Source: an uncultured Acidobacteriia bacterium
Lineage (GTDB): Bacteria > Acidobacteriota > Terriglobia > Bryobacterales > Bryobacteraceae
Assembly: GCA_903875575.1 (NCBI GenBank)
Contig: CAIQWJ010000033.1
Location: 124,001-188,000, forward strand
Direction of reading: 5' to 3'
Length of the DNA stretch: 64,000 bases
The position numbers and the translations under genes are program-made. The notes under the pieces are model-generated. The model was not told where the DNA came from. It ran no database searches and saw only the letters and a program-made list of their open reading frames with translations. Each line of letters begins with the position of its first letter. The stretch's first letter is position 1. Positions 8,309 through 17,647 of the stretch are shown here, piece by piece.

Positions 8309-10648
8309 TTACGCCTTCAGCAGATCCTTCACATACGCGGGTTTCAACGGCAACTTCCGCGCCGCCTTGCCCGTTGCATCGAAGAAGGCCGCCGCAATGG
8401 CAGGTGCGGCCAGCGCGTTCGCCGCTTCCGATCCCTGCCCGTAAGTGCCCACTTCGGGATTGTGAATCATCACGACTTTGATCTCCGGAATCTCCGACAT
8501 CTTCAGGATGGGATACGTCAGCCAGTCCTTCGTCGTAATACCGCTCTGATCGAAGGCCACTTCCTCATACAGCGCCTGACTGATGCCCATCATGCTGCCG
8601 CCTTCCACTTGCCGCTTGAGTTGCAGGGGGTTCACGACGATGCCGGGGTCCACCACCATAGTGACCTTCTCCACGGTAATCGCGCCGGTGGCCGATACGA
8701 CCGCGATTTGGCATGCGCAGGCCCAGTAGCTGCCGGTGCGGAACATGACCGAAACGCCCCGCCCGCGCACCGGCGTAGTGCCTGTTGCCGAAGCCTTCTG
8801 GTGCGGCGACGGTCTGGTGTCCCAGGCGGCTTCCGTTTTCAGCCGCTGCAGGATATTTTTCACGCGGGCGTCCTTCGTGTGGTCGAGACGGAACTGGATC
8901 GGATCCGCACCGGCCAGCGCCGCCGCCTCACTGATGGCCACTTCGCGGGGGAAATTCTGCTGGTATTGACCCGGCGTTCTCATGCTGTGATCGCGCAGGC
9001 CCACCGCAATGGGAGATTCCCGCTGCCCCACCTGATATGTGCCGTGCGCCCGCTCTTCCAGGTTCAGCACACCATCGTAAACCCAGTTGTCGGAGTTTCC
9101 GTTGACCGTATTGGCCAGGCGGGCGCCTCCGGGGCTGGGCGCATCCATGGTGGGAAGCCCGGCTAACACGGCTCCGATCGGACGGTCATCCTGCATCGCC
9201 GGCATATAGTGATCCACTTCGTAGGCCGAGATTTTGCCGTTGGCGTCAAGGCCTATCTTCACGTCGGAATAGCCGGCGGAGGATTGCGTGGACCACTGCA
9301 TGTCATCGGGGCGCATCCACTGCACGCGCACGGGACGGCCCAGTTCTTTCGACAGGATCACGGCTTCGTCTTCCGCGCCCGCGTTGCCGCCGTTGGAACG
9401 ACCGTAGTGTCCGGGACCGGAATACTGGCGGACGATCACCTTTGATTCCGGGGTTCCCAGCATCAGCGCGATCTGGCCGCGCAGGGCTGAGGGATTCTGG
9501 TTGTGTGTGTGGACAGTCACAGTGCCGTCAGCCTTGTAGTCCGCCGTCGCCATGGTAGGCCCGATAGGCGCGTGCTTCATGTACGGCATTTCGTACGTTG
9601 CGGTGTGTTTTTTCGGCGCGACTGCGAGCGCCTTCGCGGTATCGCCCGCACTCTTCGCGCTGCGGCTCACGGTTGTCGATTTCCAGTCCGCATCCTGCCG
9701 TAAATAGGAGTACAGATTCGTGGAGCCGGGGAGACCTTTCCAGTCCGACCATTTCGTGACCGCGGCCACCTGCCGGGAAGCCTGCACGGCTTCCCACTCG
9801 TTCGGCGAAACGACACTCAGCAGATTGCCCTTTACGACAACCTGCGCAGTCGGGTACTTCTTTTTGTCCAGTTCGCCGGCGGCTACCAGCTTTGAGCCCA
9901 GCGTGGCAGGATGGACCACGCGACCATGCAGCATGTTCGGGAGTTTGACGTCGGTAACCCAGGTTTCCTTCGCCGTCACCTTGGAGGGAATGATGCTGTT
10001 CTTAAACGATTTGCCAACCACCGTGTAGCTGCTGGCCGGTTTCAGGGGCGGATTGCCGTCGACCACCAGGCCAAACATGCTGGTCAGTTCGCCTGTCAGC
10101 GGAATGGTGAGCTTGAGATTCTGACCCTTCACCAGTTCGCCATAGGTGATGCGCTTGCCACCGCCGGAAACCACGCCCGCGCTGGTGGCAAGCTGTTCCT
10201 TCGCGACGCCGAGTTTCTGCGCGGCCAGTTCCAGAATCCCCTGCCGTGTATAGGCTGCCGCTTTGCGGAGGTTGATGACGCCGCGACCGAGGAGATCGAA
10301 AGTGCCGCCGCCATCGGGCGTGCGGTCTGTATCGCCAACGACCACGGTGGTGATCGATTCGAACGGGACATTCAATTCATCGGCAACGATCTGCCGGTAG
10401 GAAGTGTAGACCGCGCTCTGGCCGAAATCGGTTTTGCCGGTGCGGATGAGCACTGTATTGTCGGCATGGATTTCCACCCAGGACTCCGGCATAGCGGCAT
10501 CCATCGTATTGCCGGTAGTGGCCGCTTCGGCGGCATCGGACTTCAGGACGGCAAAACCGACGACCAGCGCACCGCCTGTCTTCAGGAAACCGCGGCGGCT
10601 CAATTCCGCGCCGTAGATGGTGGTGTTCTGTACGGTGGAGGTCTTCAC
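8309..10648 (-). CDS. Molybdopterin-binding large subunit of an exported aldehyde/isoquinoline-type hydroxylase
   Basis: The product has 779 residues. The start is a GTG at 10648 that overlaps the stop of the small-subunit gene (GTGA) and has AGGAGGT about seven bases upstream; an in-frame start at 10726 inside the small subunit is less likely. Residues 14-45 form a twin-arginine signal (LSRRGFLKTGG). The rest is the xanthine-oxidase-family molybdenum subunit of the IorB/PaoC type, which binds molybdopterin cytosine dinucleotide. The C-terminal segment GQGSEAANALAAPAIAAAFF carries the glutamate expected at the active site. With the 2Fe-2S subunit it would oxidise an aldehyde or N-heterocycle in the periplasm and pass electrons onward. 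No cytochrome subunit gene is adjacent, although such enzymes often have one. Confidence 0.9.
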   Translation of the reverse strand: MKTSTVQNTTIYGAELSRRGFLKTGGALVVGFAVLKSDAAEAATTGNTMDAAMPESWVEIHADNTVLIRTGKTDFGQSAVYTSYRQIVADELNVPFESITTVVVGDTDRTPDGGGTFDLLGRGVINLRKAAAYTRQGILELAAQKLGVAKEQLATSAGVVSGGGKRITYGELVKGQNLKLTIPLTGELTSMFGLVVDGNPPLKPASSYTVVGKSFKNSIIPSKVTAKETWVTDVKLPNMLHGRVVHPATLGSKLVAAGELDKKKYPTAQVVVKGNLLSVVSPNEWEAVQASRQVAAVTKWSDWKGLPGSTNLYSYLRQDADWKSTTVSRSAKSAGDTAKALAVAPKKHTATYEMPYMKHAPIGPTMATADYKADGTVTVHTHNQNPSALRGQIALMLGTPESKVIVRQYSGPGHYGRSNGGNAGAEDEAVILSKELGRPVRVQWMRPDDMQWSTQSSAGYSDVKIGLDANGKISAYEVDHYMPAMQDDRPIGAVLAGLPTMDAPSPGGARLANTVNGNSDNWVYDGVLNLEERAHGTYQVGQRESPIAVGLRDHSMRTPGQYQQNFPREVAISEAAALAGADPIQFRLDHTKDARVKNILQRLKTEAAWDTRPSPHQKASATGTTPVRGRGVSVMFRTGSYWACACQIAVVSATGAITVEKVTMVVDPGIVVNPLQLKRQVEGGSMMGISQALYEEVAFDQSGITTKDWLTYPILKMSEIPEIKVVMIHNPEVGTYGQGSEAANALAAPAIAAAFFDATGKAARKLPLKPAYVKDLLKA

Positions 10649-11172
10649 TTCGCACCTCCTTTGGCCATGAGGCGGGAGGCATATTGGACTGCCTCCACAA
10701 TGGCGAAGTAACTGCCGCAGCGGCACAAATGGGCGGAGGCACCGGAGGTAGTGAAGGCAGCCTTGATTTCAGGAACGGTTGGCGACGGAGTCTTTTCCAG
10801 TAACTCGGTGGCCTTGATCATCATGCCGCTCTGGCAAAAGCCGCACAGCGGCGTTTGCTCTTCAATCCACGCTTCCTGTACTGGATGCAGCGTCTTCGCC
10901 GCTTCCGCAGGGGGCAGATTCTTCTGCTTCGCCCAGCGTTCGGGCAGCCCTTCGAGCGTGGTCACTTCCTTACCGGCGGCCGCCGAGACTGCCGTGATGC
11001 AGGAGCGGATTTCCTTGCCATCCAGCAGGACCGAACAGGCGCCACATTGTGCCAGACCGCAGCCGAACTGCGGGCTGGTTACATCCAGTTCGTTCCGCAG
11101 AACGTAGAGCAGCGGCGTATCAGGCGAGCCCTGATATTCCCGTTTCTTACCATTGACCGTGATCGTCGCCAT
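10645..11172 (-). CDS. 2Fe-2S small subunit of the molybdenum hydroxylase
   Basis: The product has 175 residues. It has two iron-sulfur domains: a plant-ferredoxin-like N-terminal domain with CGCGLAQCGACSVLLDG, and the C-terminal four-helix domain with CGFCQSGMMIKA and HLCRCGSY. Both clusters look intact. GAAGGAGA lies about ten bases before the ATG. It has no signal peptide, so it would be co-exported with the Tat-bearing large subunit, as known for the PaoABC family. The gene overlaps the large-subunit start by four bases, indicating translational coupling. The AraC-type gene at 11346 is divergent and is a good candidate regulator. Confidence 0.92.
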   Translation of the reverse strand: MATITVNGKKREYQGSPDTPLLYVLRNELDVTSPQFGCGLAQCGACSVLLDGKEIRSCITAVSAAAGKEVTTLEGLPERWAKQKNLPPAEAAKTLHPVQEAWIEEQTPLCGFCQSGMMIKATELLEKTPSPTVPEIKAAFTTSGASAHLCRCGSYFAIVEAVQYASRLMAKGGAK

Positions 11173-11345
11173 AGACCCTGATTCTCCTTCGCTGACTTCC
11201 CCATATTAAAGCTTACGCTCAAACCCGCTTGTCGGGTATCCTGATTCTGCCGCGTTATTGCCTATTCCTCCCGGCCCTGATACAACCGCCCCCATTTGGC
11301 GGTATCCTGAGTGTCGTGCTGCAGCAAACAATTCAAGGAGATCCG

Positions 11346-12245
11346 TTGCGCGAACGCCGCACGGAACTGGCGCGGAGGATTGCCTTACACGTTGGCACGG
11401 AAGAGAGGCGGGCGACCGCCGTCCCCCGACTCTCGTTGCACCGTCGCACCGGCCCCACCGCTCCGTGCGCCGTTACTTACGAACCGAGCGTGATCGTGAT
11501 GGCCCAGGGACAAAAGCGCGTGGACCTTGGCCGGACAACGTTCATCTACGACGAATCGCACTATCTGCTGACTTCAGTGGATTTGCCCATTGTGAGCTGC
11601 GTTGTGGAGGCGAGTGAAGAAGCGCCGTGCCTCGCCATGATGCTCCGGCTGGATATTCCACTGGTAAGGGAACTCCTCAGCCGCGAAGACATGCAACTTC
11701 CAGACTCCGGGTCCATCGACAAAGCCGCTATGGCGACAGGTCAGACGACCGTGGAACTGCTGGACGCATGTTGCCGACTCGTGGGTTTGCTGGACGAACC
11801 CCAGGACGTGCCTTTTCTCAGCAGTCTGCTGGAACGGGAGATCATCTACCGGGTTCTGAAAGGACGAGCGGGCGCGCGCCTTCGCGCCATCGCTACGCTG
11901 GGAGATCAGAGCAACCGGACCGCGAAGTCTATCGCGTGGTTACGCACGAATTACGTGAAGCAGATTCGGGTGGAGGATCTTGCGCAGGTCGCGGGTATGG
12001 GCGTCTCCACGTTTCATCACCACTTCCGGGCGCTGACCGCGATGAGTCCGCTGCAGTATCAGAAGCAACTTCGGCTCCAGGCTGCGCGATCACGCATGCT
12101 GATCGATGGTCTGGATGCGGCGAGCGCGGCCTTCGAGGTCGGCTACGAAAGCGCCAGCCAGTTCAATCGCGAATACAGCAGGCTGTTCGGGCAGCCGCCG
12201 ATGCGTGACGTGCGGAGCAATCGGCTCACCTCCGCCGCAGCGTAA
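11346..12245 (+). CDS. AraC-family transcriptional regulator
   Basis: The product has about 299 residues if translation starts at the TTG at 11346, which sits five bases after AAGGAG. An upstream in-frame ATG at 11229 lacks a site and would add 39 residues, so the start is uncertain. Residues about 1-160 match the AraC N-terminal domain of the PF06719 type (TYEPSVIVMAQGQKRVDLG). The C-terminal 100 residues are a double helix-turn-helix domain (RVEDLAQVAGMGVSTFHHHF and AAFEVGYESASQFNREYSRL). This subfamily is often next to oxidoreductase genes that it controls. Its divergence from the molybdenum hydroxylase operon suggests that it regulates that operon, probably in response to an aldehyde or related effector. 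That link is inference. Confidence 0.88.
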   Translation: MRERRTELARRIALHVGTEERRATAVPRLSLHRRTGPTAPCAVTYEPSVIVMAQGQKRVDLGRTTFIYDESHYLLTSVDLPIVSCVVEASEEAPCLAMMLRLDIPLVRELLSREDMQLPDSGSIDKAAMATGQTTVELLDACCRLVGLLDEPQDVPFLSSLLEREIIYRVLKGRAGARLRAIATLGDQSNRTAKSIAWLRTNYVKQIRVEDLAQVAGMGVSTFHHHFRALTAMSPLQYQKQLRLQAARSRMLIDGLDAASAAFEVGYESASQFNREYSRLFGQPPMRDVRSNRLTSAAA

Positions 12246-12269
12246 CCAAAGTTCCGGCACAGGGCTGGT

Positions 12270-13307
12270 TCACAAAAGCGCGAGCCCTGCAAGGGCCTGG
12301 AGATTTCGTTGCGCCGCCACTACCCGCAGCGCATCCTCAAATCGCGGCGCCCGCATCTCCAGCAGGGCCTGTTTGATGTGCACCTTTGCGCACTCCACTT
12401 TTACGGCCTCCTCGCCAAGGTCGAGTTCGCCCGCCCGGAGACGCGCGTGAAATTCCCGGAATTCCGGCGCGTTCGCGATCGAGTCAATCGACCTGCCTTT
12501 GGCTGCGAGCACCATCAGGAACGCCGCATAGAACAGGTGCAGCAACTGGCACATGAGATAGAATCGCGCCCGTCTGTATTCACCGGGAGCTTCCCCGAAA
12601 TACACGTGCAGGAAAGCCTCCTCTTCCGCATCGCTGGCCACCAGGAAATTCGCCACCACCACCAAATCCACGTAGCGGTCATTGATGAAAGCCGCCTCCC
12701 AATCCACCAGCCAGACACGGTGACCATCGAAGAGGATGTTTTCCGGCCGCAGATCGTTGTGGCACGAGACTCTTTCTGAATCGTCGCGGGGGTAACATTC
12801 CATGGCGCGGCCGAAGAGTTCGAAGAGTTCCGCTGCCTCGCTTTCCGGCACAATGCCGGCGGCCTGGAACCGCTGGACGAGCTTGCCCATGCCGTCAATG
12901 TAAGGCACCACGCGGGCGGTCGGGTAAGGCGGCAGTGCGTGCAGGACCCGCAGCGTGCCGGGCATCAGCGCCAGAGCTGTGGCTCGCGGAAAAGGCCGCG
13001 CCTCCACAAAGTCCGTGATGGAAATGCCATCCTCAACGCTGGTATACCAGACTTTTGGCCCGATCCCGGCCTCAGCGCCCATCCTCATGCAACTGAAGTG
13101 ATGTGTCTGATCGCCCGAACCGGGTCCGACGGCAGCGTCAGTCTTCACGATCACGCGCAACAGATAAGGGCACCCCGCAACGGAGATGCGAAATACAAGG
13201 GCATTCGAAAGCCCCGCCGTCATCATGCGGACATCGTCATACTTCGCCACGCCAAATGTCTCCCGCAGCGCGCGCGCAACGGCATCGGTCTTTGTTTCCG
13301 GAATCAA
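12270..13307 (-). CDS. Aminoglycoside/choline phosphotransferase-family kinase
   Basis: The product has 345 residues. It starts at a TTG at 13307 preceded by AGGAGG at six bases, the best site in the area. The kinase core is clear: catalytic loop SCHNDLRPENILFDG near residues 180-195 and the metal-binding aspartate in VWLVDWEAAF. The family phosphorylates small alcohols such as choline, ethanolamine, thiamine, homoserine or aminoglycosides; the substrate cannot be read from sequence. It converges on the AraC gene, 24 bases away. An AT-rich palindrome at 13360-13378 lies in the likely promoter. Choline/ethanolamine kinase-like is the nearest recognisable flavour, with low certainty. Confidence 0.82.
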   Translation of the reverse strand: MIPETKTDAVARALRETFGVAKYDDVRMMTAGLSNALVFRISVAGCPYLLRVIVKTDAAVGPGSGDQTHHFSCMRMGAEAGIGPKVWYTSVEDGISITDFVEARPFPRATALALMPGTLRVLHALPPYPTARVVPYIDGMGKLVQRFQAAGIVPESEAAELFELFGRAMECYPRDDSERVSCHNDLRPENILFDGHRVWLVDWEAAFINDRYVDLVVVANFLVASDAEEEAFLHVYFGEAPGEYRRARFYLMCQLLHLFYAAFLMVLAAKGRSIDSIANAPEFREFHARLRAGELDLGEEAVKVECAKVHIKQALLEMRAPRFEDALRVVAAQRNLQALAGLALL

Positions 13308-13353
13308 AGGAATCCTCCTGAAGTTTGGAACTTCCCGATACTACCCGATTCAG

Positions 13354-13381
13354 GAGTATAAAAAACAGCCTGTTTTTTAAA
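13354..13381 (-). promoter_or_regulatory. AT-rich palindrome in the putative kinase promoter
   Basis: AAAAAACAG at 13360-13368 and CTGTTTTTT at 13370-13378 form a perfect odd-centred palindrome in an AT-rich island. Read on the minus strand, TTTAAA upstream and TATACT downstream are spaced by about 16 bases, as in a sigma-70 promoter, and the palindrome fills the spacer. It could be an operator for the kinase gene or a simple transcription stop. This rests on pattern only. Confidence 0.3.
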
Positions 13382-13624
13382 CTTTTTGATTGTTATAATG
13401 AAATCAGGAAGAAACTTTACGTGCTGCGGCACGCGGACGTCTGCCGTCGCAGCTGCCAGCTCCCTGCAAATCCAACTCCTCCGTGCGTTAAAAGTTCCAG
13501 AAGTTGCCGAGTGACTTCGCGTTAGCATTCAGGAGCCAGCAACAGCCCGCAATTCTTCCCGTCGGATCTTTCCGGCGAAAATGGGGAGCACCTTTGTCGG
13601 CAGTCCGATCTTTGCGGCGCCAAA

Positions 13625-13661
13625 TAGAAATGTCCGCTTCTCTGCCAGCTAGAAATGTCCG
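13625..13661. repeat. 25-base-spaced direct repeats, possible insertion-sequence end
   Basis: TAGAAATGTCCG occurs at 13625-13636 and again at 13650-13661, exactly 25 bases apart. Multiple short terminal repeats of this kind are typical of IS21-like element ends. No transposase or target duplication is visible, so if this is an insertion sequence only a stub remains. The surrounding gap from 13308 to 13988 holds no recognisable gene. Confidence 0.35.
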
Positions 13662-13798
13662 GTTTTGACGAGGGTTGCGGGAAGGTCGTGTTAGTGTGGT
13701 GTCCGAACGGGGTCGCGCCCGAACGGAAGCCCAAAGCCGAGGCGACGGCGTTGGCTCCGGAAGCAGTCGGCACAAGCCCTCCCAGCGCTCGATGACAC

Positions 13799-13924
13799 GC
13801 GGGCTTACTGGCCCGCTGCGACGCGGGGCTTTCCTGTTATGGATTCAAACTGCTGACGGTGAAACTCCCGAGCGGAAGCTTTGGGCATTGAAACGTGAAG
13901 ATAGCCGGGCCGTTCTTGCCCGGC
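13799..13924. other. Two hairpins in the gene-poor gap
   Basis: GCGGGC/GCCCGC pair at 13799-13816 around a six-base loop. GCCGGGC (13904-13910) pairs with GCCCGGC (13918-13924) around CGTTCTT. The second is followed by CTTCC rather than a clear T-run. They could be weak terminators or a structured leader of the gene at 13989. Apart from these, the repeats at 13625 and the palindrome at 13360, I see nothing in 13308-13988. Confidence 0.3.
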
Positions 13925-13988
13925 CTTCCGCATTGGCGCTCCCCGGGTAGCGAGCGTGACCAGCGGCGTTTGTGGCATTCTGAATTGT

Positions 13989-14837
13989 ATGCTGTTTCAT
14001 CGGAGCGCAATCTGCCTTCTTCTCGCCGCAAATGTGTGCGCTGCGCAGAGCCAGAATCCGTCGCCGATGACCGAACACACGCGTGAACATCCAAGACTCA
14101 AAGAGGAGGGCCCCGCGGGCGTTCGCATCAAACTGGCAGCAGGCAACCTGTTCATCCCGGAGAAGTTGTCGGGAACCACGCGCGTTCCGCTGATAGTTCA
14201 CTTTCATGGAGCGCGATGGATTCCCGAAATGGCGGCTGCGGAAAATGGATCCGCGGTGATTTCTGTGGAAGGCGGGTCGGGATCGACCGCTTACGCGAAA
14301 CAATTCAGCGACCCGGCCCTGTTCGGCTCCATGCTCGCCGAGGCGGAGCAGAAGGCCGCCGTTACATTTACGTCCATCTGGCTGACCGCGTGGAGCGCCG
14401 GGCACGGTGCCATTCGCGAGATTCTCTCCGTGTCGGATTACTACAGCCGCGTCGATAAAGTCCTGTTAATCGACGGGATGCATACAGGCTATGTGGACGG
14501 CAAGCCCGGGCCGCAGGAATCGCAACTGGAGAGCGACCATCTGGAAATCTTCCTCCGGTTCGCTCAGGATGCCGTGGCCGGCAGGAAGACGTTTCTGGTC
14601 ACGCACTCCGAGATCTTCCCCGGCACATTTGCCAGCACCACGGAGACCGCGGACTGGCTCCTGACGCATCTGGGCCTGCGCCGGACCCCTATACTGGCCT
14701 GGGGACCGATGAAGACCCAGCAACTCAGCGAAGTTCGCGCCGGCCGGTTTCGGCTGATGGGCTTCGCAGGCAACTCCGCGCCGGACCATGTGGATCAGTT
14801 CCACAGCCTGCCGGAGTATCTGAAGTGGCTGCAATGA
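13989..14837 (+). CDS. Secreted alpha/beta-hydrolase-like protein
   Basis: The product has 282 residues. The start was set at the ATG at 13989, which gives the signal peptide MLFHRSAICLLLAANVCAAQ; an earlier in-frame ATG adds only a non-hydrophobic leader. The mature part has features of an alpha/beta hydrolase: VPLIVHFHGARW (oxyanion-side HG), TAWSAGHGA as the likely nucleophile elbow (Ala replaces the first Gly of the usual motif) and a late histidine in PDHVDQFHSLP. The substrate is unknown. The stop overlaps the sulfatase start by ATGA, so the two are translationally coupled and probably act together. A role in deacylating a sulfated substrate is possible but is inference. Confidence 0.68.
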   Translation: MLFHRSAICLLLAANVCAAQSQNPSPMTEHTREHPRLKEEGPAGVRIKLAAGNLFIPEKLSGTTRVPLIVHFHGARWIPEMAAAENGSAVISVEGGSGSTAYAKQFSDPALFGSMLAEAEQKAAVTFTSIWLTAWSAGHGAIREILSVSDYYSRVDKVLLIDGMHTGYVDGKPGPQESQLESDHLEIFLRFAQDAVAGRKTFLVTHSEIFPGTFASTTETADWLLTHLGLRRTPILAWGPMKTQQLSEVRAGRFRLMGFAGNSAPDHVDQFHSLPEYLKWLQ

Positions 14838-16249
14838 AAAGGCGCACTTTCATCGCTACGGCCCTTGCCGCTCCTGCCGCATCGGCAATGGCGGCCCCCC
14901 CGGCGCAACGGCCAAACTTCCTGTTCCTGATTGCGGACGATCTGACGTATCTCGGCATTCGCGCCATGGGAAACGCGGAAGTAGAAACGCCGAACCTGGA
15001 CCGACTGATGCGGCGTGGCTGTGCTTTCACGCATTGCTTCCATCAGGGCTCGTGGTCCGGCGCGGTTTGCGTTGCCAGCAGAAGCATGCTGCACAGCGGC
15101 CTCACCGCCTTCCACGCGGAGAATCGAATCGAGCAGGTTCCTCTTTTTGGCCAGGTCATGGGCGATGCCGGCTACAATACCTCGATCGTCGGGAAGTGGC
15201 ATCTCAGCAAAGCAACTCTGGAGCGCAGCTTTCAGGACCGCCGCACCATCTACATGGACGGTATGTTTGAGTCCGGACCCGACGCCTACGGGCGTCCGGG
15301 GCCGGGCAATACCTGGTCGCCTTCCGATACGTCGCTGAAAGGCCAGTGGCTGCCCACAAAGGACTGGCGAAACAATGCGTCCGAGCCCATTCAGCATTCG
15401 GCGCAGATCTGGGCCGATACGGCTGCCGAGCGCATTGCGGAGTTGTCCGCGAAACCCGACCCCTTTCTTCTCTACGTGGCATTCACCTCGCCACACGACC
15501 CACGCCAGGCACCACAGCACATTCTGGATCGCTATCCGGCACACAAGGTCGCGGTGCCGCCAAACTTTCTACCGGAGCACCCATTCGATCAGGGTGACAG
15601 CAAAGTGCGCGACGAGTTACTCGCTCCGTTTCCCCGCACCCGCGAAGCCGTTCAGCTGCATCGCTCGGAATACTACGCTCACATTACGTATTTGGACCAG
15701 CAGGTGGGCCGTATTCTTGATGCTCTCGACAAGTCCGGCAGGGCGGGCAACACTTACGTCGTGTTCACCGCCGACCATGGCCTGGCCGTCGGCCAGCACG
15801 GCCTGATGGGGAAGCAGAGCCTCTACGACCACAGCACCAGAATGCCCCTGATCGTTGCCGGACCCGGCATCGCCAGGGGCCGTCGCGTGGATGAGATGGT
15901 ATTCCAGCACAGCATGTTTCCCACGGTGTGCGAACTTGCCGGCGTACCGGTTCCAAAGACGGTGGAGTTTCCGGGCCTGGCGAAGGCGCTGCGTGGTTCT
16001 TCGGCCCCGGGCCCGGACAGCGTATTCTGCTGGTATCGTGATTTCCAGCGTTCGGTACGCACCAAAGACCACAAGCTGATCGCCTATCCGAAGGTCGGGA
16101 GAGTGCAGATCTTCGATCTGAAGAGGGACCCGTGGGAGACGCACGATGTATCCGCGGAACCCGGCTATGCCGCGATACGGGCAGATCTGATCGTGCGTCT
16201 GAAAAAGCATCAGAAAGAACTCGAAGATCCGCTGACGCTGACGCTTTGA
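14834..16249 (+). CDS. Exported type I sulfatase
   Basis: The product has 471 residues starting at the ATG that overlaps the previous stop. The N-terminus MKRRTFIATALAAPAASAMA is a twin-arginine-like signal. The sulfatase signature CVASR begins at residue 79; this cysteine would be converted to formylglycine. Metal ligands are visible in FLFLIADDLTYLGI near the start and in FTADHGLAVGQHG in the C-terminal half. Type I sulfatases hydrolyse sulfate esters of carbohydrates or aryl compounds. The C-terminus (DLKRDPWETHDVSAEP) is typical of the family. It is exported with, and coupled to, the hydrolase upstream. No formylglycine-generating enzyme gene is in the window. Confidence 0.93.
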   Translation: MKRRTFIATALAAPAASAMAAPPAQRPNFLFLIADDLTYLGIRAMGNAEVETPNLDRLMRRGCAFTHCFHQGSWSGAVCVASRSMLHSGLTAFHAENRIEQVPLFGQVMGDAGYNTSIVGKWHLSKATLERSFQDRRTIYMDGMFESGPDAYGRPGPGNTWSPSDTSLKGQWLPTKDWRNNASEPIQHSAQIWADTAAERIAELSAKPDPFLLYVAFTSPHDPRQAPQHILDRYPAHKVAVPPNFLPEHPFDQGDSKVRDELLAPFPRTREAVQLHRSEYYAHITYLDQQVGRILDALDKSGRAGNTYVVFTADHGLAVGQHGLMGKQSLYDHSTRMPLIVAGPGIARGRRVDEMVFQHSMFPTVCELAGVPVPKTVEFPGLAKALRGSSAPGPDSVFCWYRDFQRSVRTKDHKLIAYPKVGRVQIFDLKRDPWETHDVSAEPGYAAIRADLIVRLKKHQKELEDPLTLTL

Positions 16250-16256
16250 TTTCCCG

Positions 16257-17453
16257 CTAGAGCGGCAGAATCTCTTCGCGCACCGGATCGAAATCCAGCC
16301 GCCGCTTCTGAACGTACGACAGGTTCCCCAGGTGCGAAGCCTGCGCCGAGCGATGCCCGATCAGCACGTCGCCATTCGGGCGCTTCCGCGACTTCACGCA
16401 ATCAAGGAAGTTGTTCACGTGGTCCTGCGTCAGCGGGTCCGGCCCCGGTTCCGCTTTCACCTGAATCGGCTGCGCACCGCGCCCGGATGGAGTGAAGGTG
16501 AACTGCGAGCGGTCAATGAGCAAACGTCCCTGCGTGCCCAGAATCTCAACGGCCTCGCCTGTTGCCCCTGGAGCCAGCGTCGCCTCAAACGTCGCCGTCA
16601 TCTCGCTCGGATATTGCAGCAGCACGTTGATGGTATCGGGTGCTGTGCGTCCATCCTTGTAGTTGTAGACGCCGCCCGCCGCCTGCGCGGAAATCGGGAT
16701 CTCCTGACCCGTAAACATGTGCACCACGTCGATCCAATGCGTGAACAGGTCCGTCACCTGGCCGCCGCCGTAATCGAGATACGCGCGGAAATTGTAGTAC
16801 TGCTGCGGATCGTAATCGCGCCACTTCAGCGGCCCGACGAAGCGCGCCCAGTCGAGACCCGCGGGCTGCGTCTTCAGCGTATCCGGGGCTTTGCGAAGGT
16901 GGTAGGTATTGCCGTGCCACCACGTGCGCGCCATCGTGATTTTGCCAATCCTGCCGGAATCGATGTATTCCGCCTTCGCCTGAAGATAGTGCTTGCCGGA
17001 GCGCTGCTGCATGCCCACCTGGCCGACCCGGTTATTCAGGCGCGCGGCCTTCACGATCGCGGGGCCTTCTTCGATCTTCAGCGTCAGCGGCTTTTCGCAG
17101 TACACATCGCGACCGGAGTTCAAAGCATCAATAGCGATGGGCGCATGCCAGTGATCCGGCGTCGTCACCTGCACGATATCGATGTCTTTCTGGTCGAGCA
17201 GCGCGCGGTGGTCTTTGTAGATCTTCGCCGTTGTGGCTTTCGTCTTCGCCTGATCGGTCTTCAGGTCATAGATGTCGCAGAGCGCGACGACGTCTACGCT
17301 GCCGTTGGCCTGAAAAAGGCCCATGTCATGCTGGCCCCGGTCGCCAAGTCCGATGACGCCCAGGCGCACGCGGTCATTCGCGCCCAGTACACGTGAATAG
17401 GAAGCGGCAGTCAGCGCGACAGCCGTACCAGTGAGCAATTCGCGGCGATTCAT
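16257..17453 (-). CDS. Tat-exported Gfo/Idh/MocA-family oxidoreductase
   Basis: The product has 398 residues from the ATG at 17453, with GGAGG about eleven bases upstream. The longer in-frame start at 17588 was rejected because it places 45 residues before the signal. MNRRELLTGTAVALTAAS is a twin-arginine signal. The Rossmann motif VRLGVIGLGDRGQHDMGLF follows, then the family catalytic region CEKPLTLK and the C-terminal beta-sheet domain (WIDVVHMFTGQEIP). Exported members carry tightly bound NAD(P), as in glucose-fructose oxidoreductase. Homologues take part in 3-keto-sugar chemistry. It converges on the sulfatase with seven bases between the stops. The substrate is not known. Confidence 0.92.
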   Translation of the reverse strand: MNRRELLTGTAVALTAASYSRVLGANDRVRLGVIGLGDRGQHDMGLFQANGSVDVVALCDIYDLKTDQAKTKATTAKIYKDHRALLDQKDIDIVQVTTPDHWHAPIAIDALNSGRDVYCEKPLTLKIEEGPAIVKAARLNNRVGQVGMQQRSGKHYLQAKAEYIDSGRIGKITMARTWWHGNTYHLRKAPDTLKTQPAGLDWARFVGPLKWRDYDPQQYYNFRAYLDYGGGQVTDLFTHWIDVVHMFTGQEIPISAQAAGGVYNYKDGRTAPDTINVLLQYPSEMTATFEATLAPGATGEAVEILGTQGRLLIDRSQFTFTPSGRGAQPIQVKAEPGPDPLTQDHVNNFLDCVKSRKRPNGDVLIGHRSAQASHLGNLSYVQKRRLDFDPVREEILPL

Positions 17454-17647
17454 GGTGAAGATCCTCCAAAGCGGAGAGCATATCACCGTCGCGCCGGTGG
17501 AGTCCATTCTGCGGGGAAACGGCATGTGATTCATTTCGCCCCGGCACAGAACGGTTTCGCCCCAAATGCGCATAGCGCCCGCGAACAAACCCGAAAATCA
17601 CACGTATCAGAGAACAGTTGCATACGCGACAACAGAGGAGAGATCAG

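Noticed and set aside
13675-13950. Possible small gene in the gap before 13989
   Set aside because: No ribosome site, no signal and a composition of random GC-rich sequence; it also covers two hairpins.
17484-17499. CACCG-N6-CGGTG inverted repeat upstream of the Gfo/Idh/MocA gene
   Set aside because: Arms are only five bases and the orientation is opposite to the ACGGT-N6-ACCGT motif, so chance is likely in GC-rich DNA.
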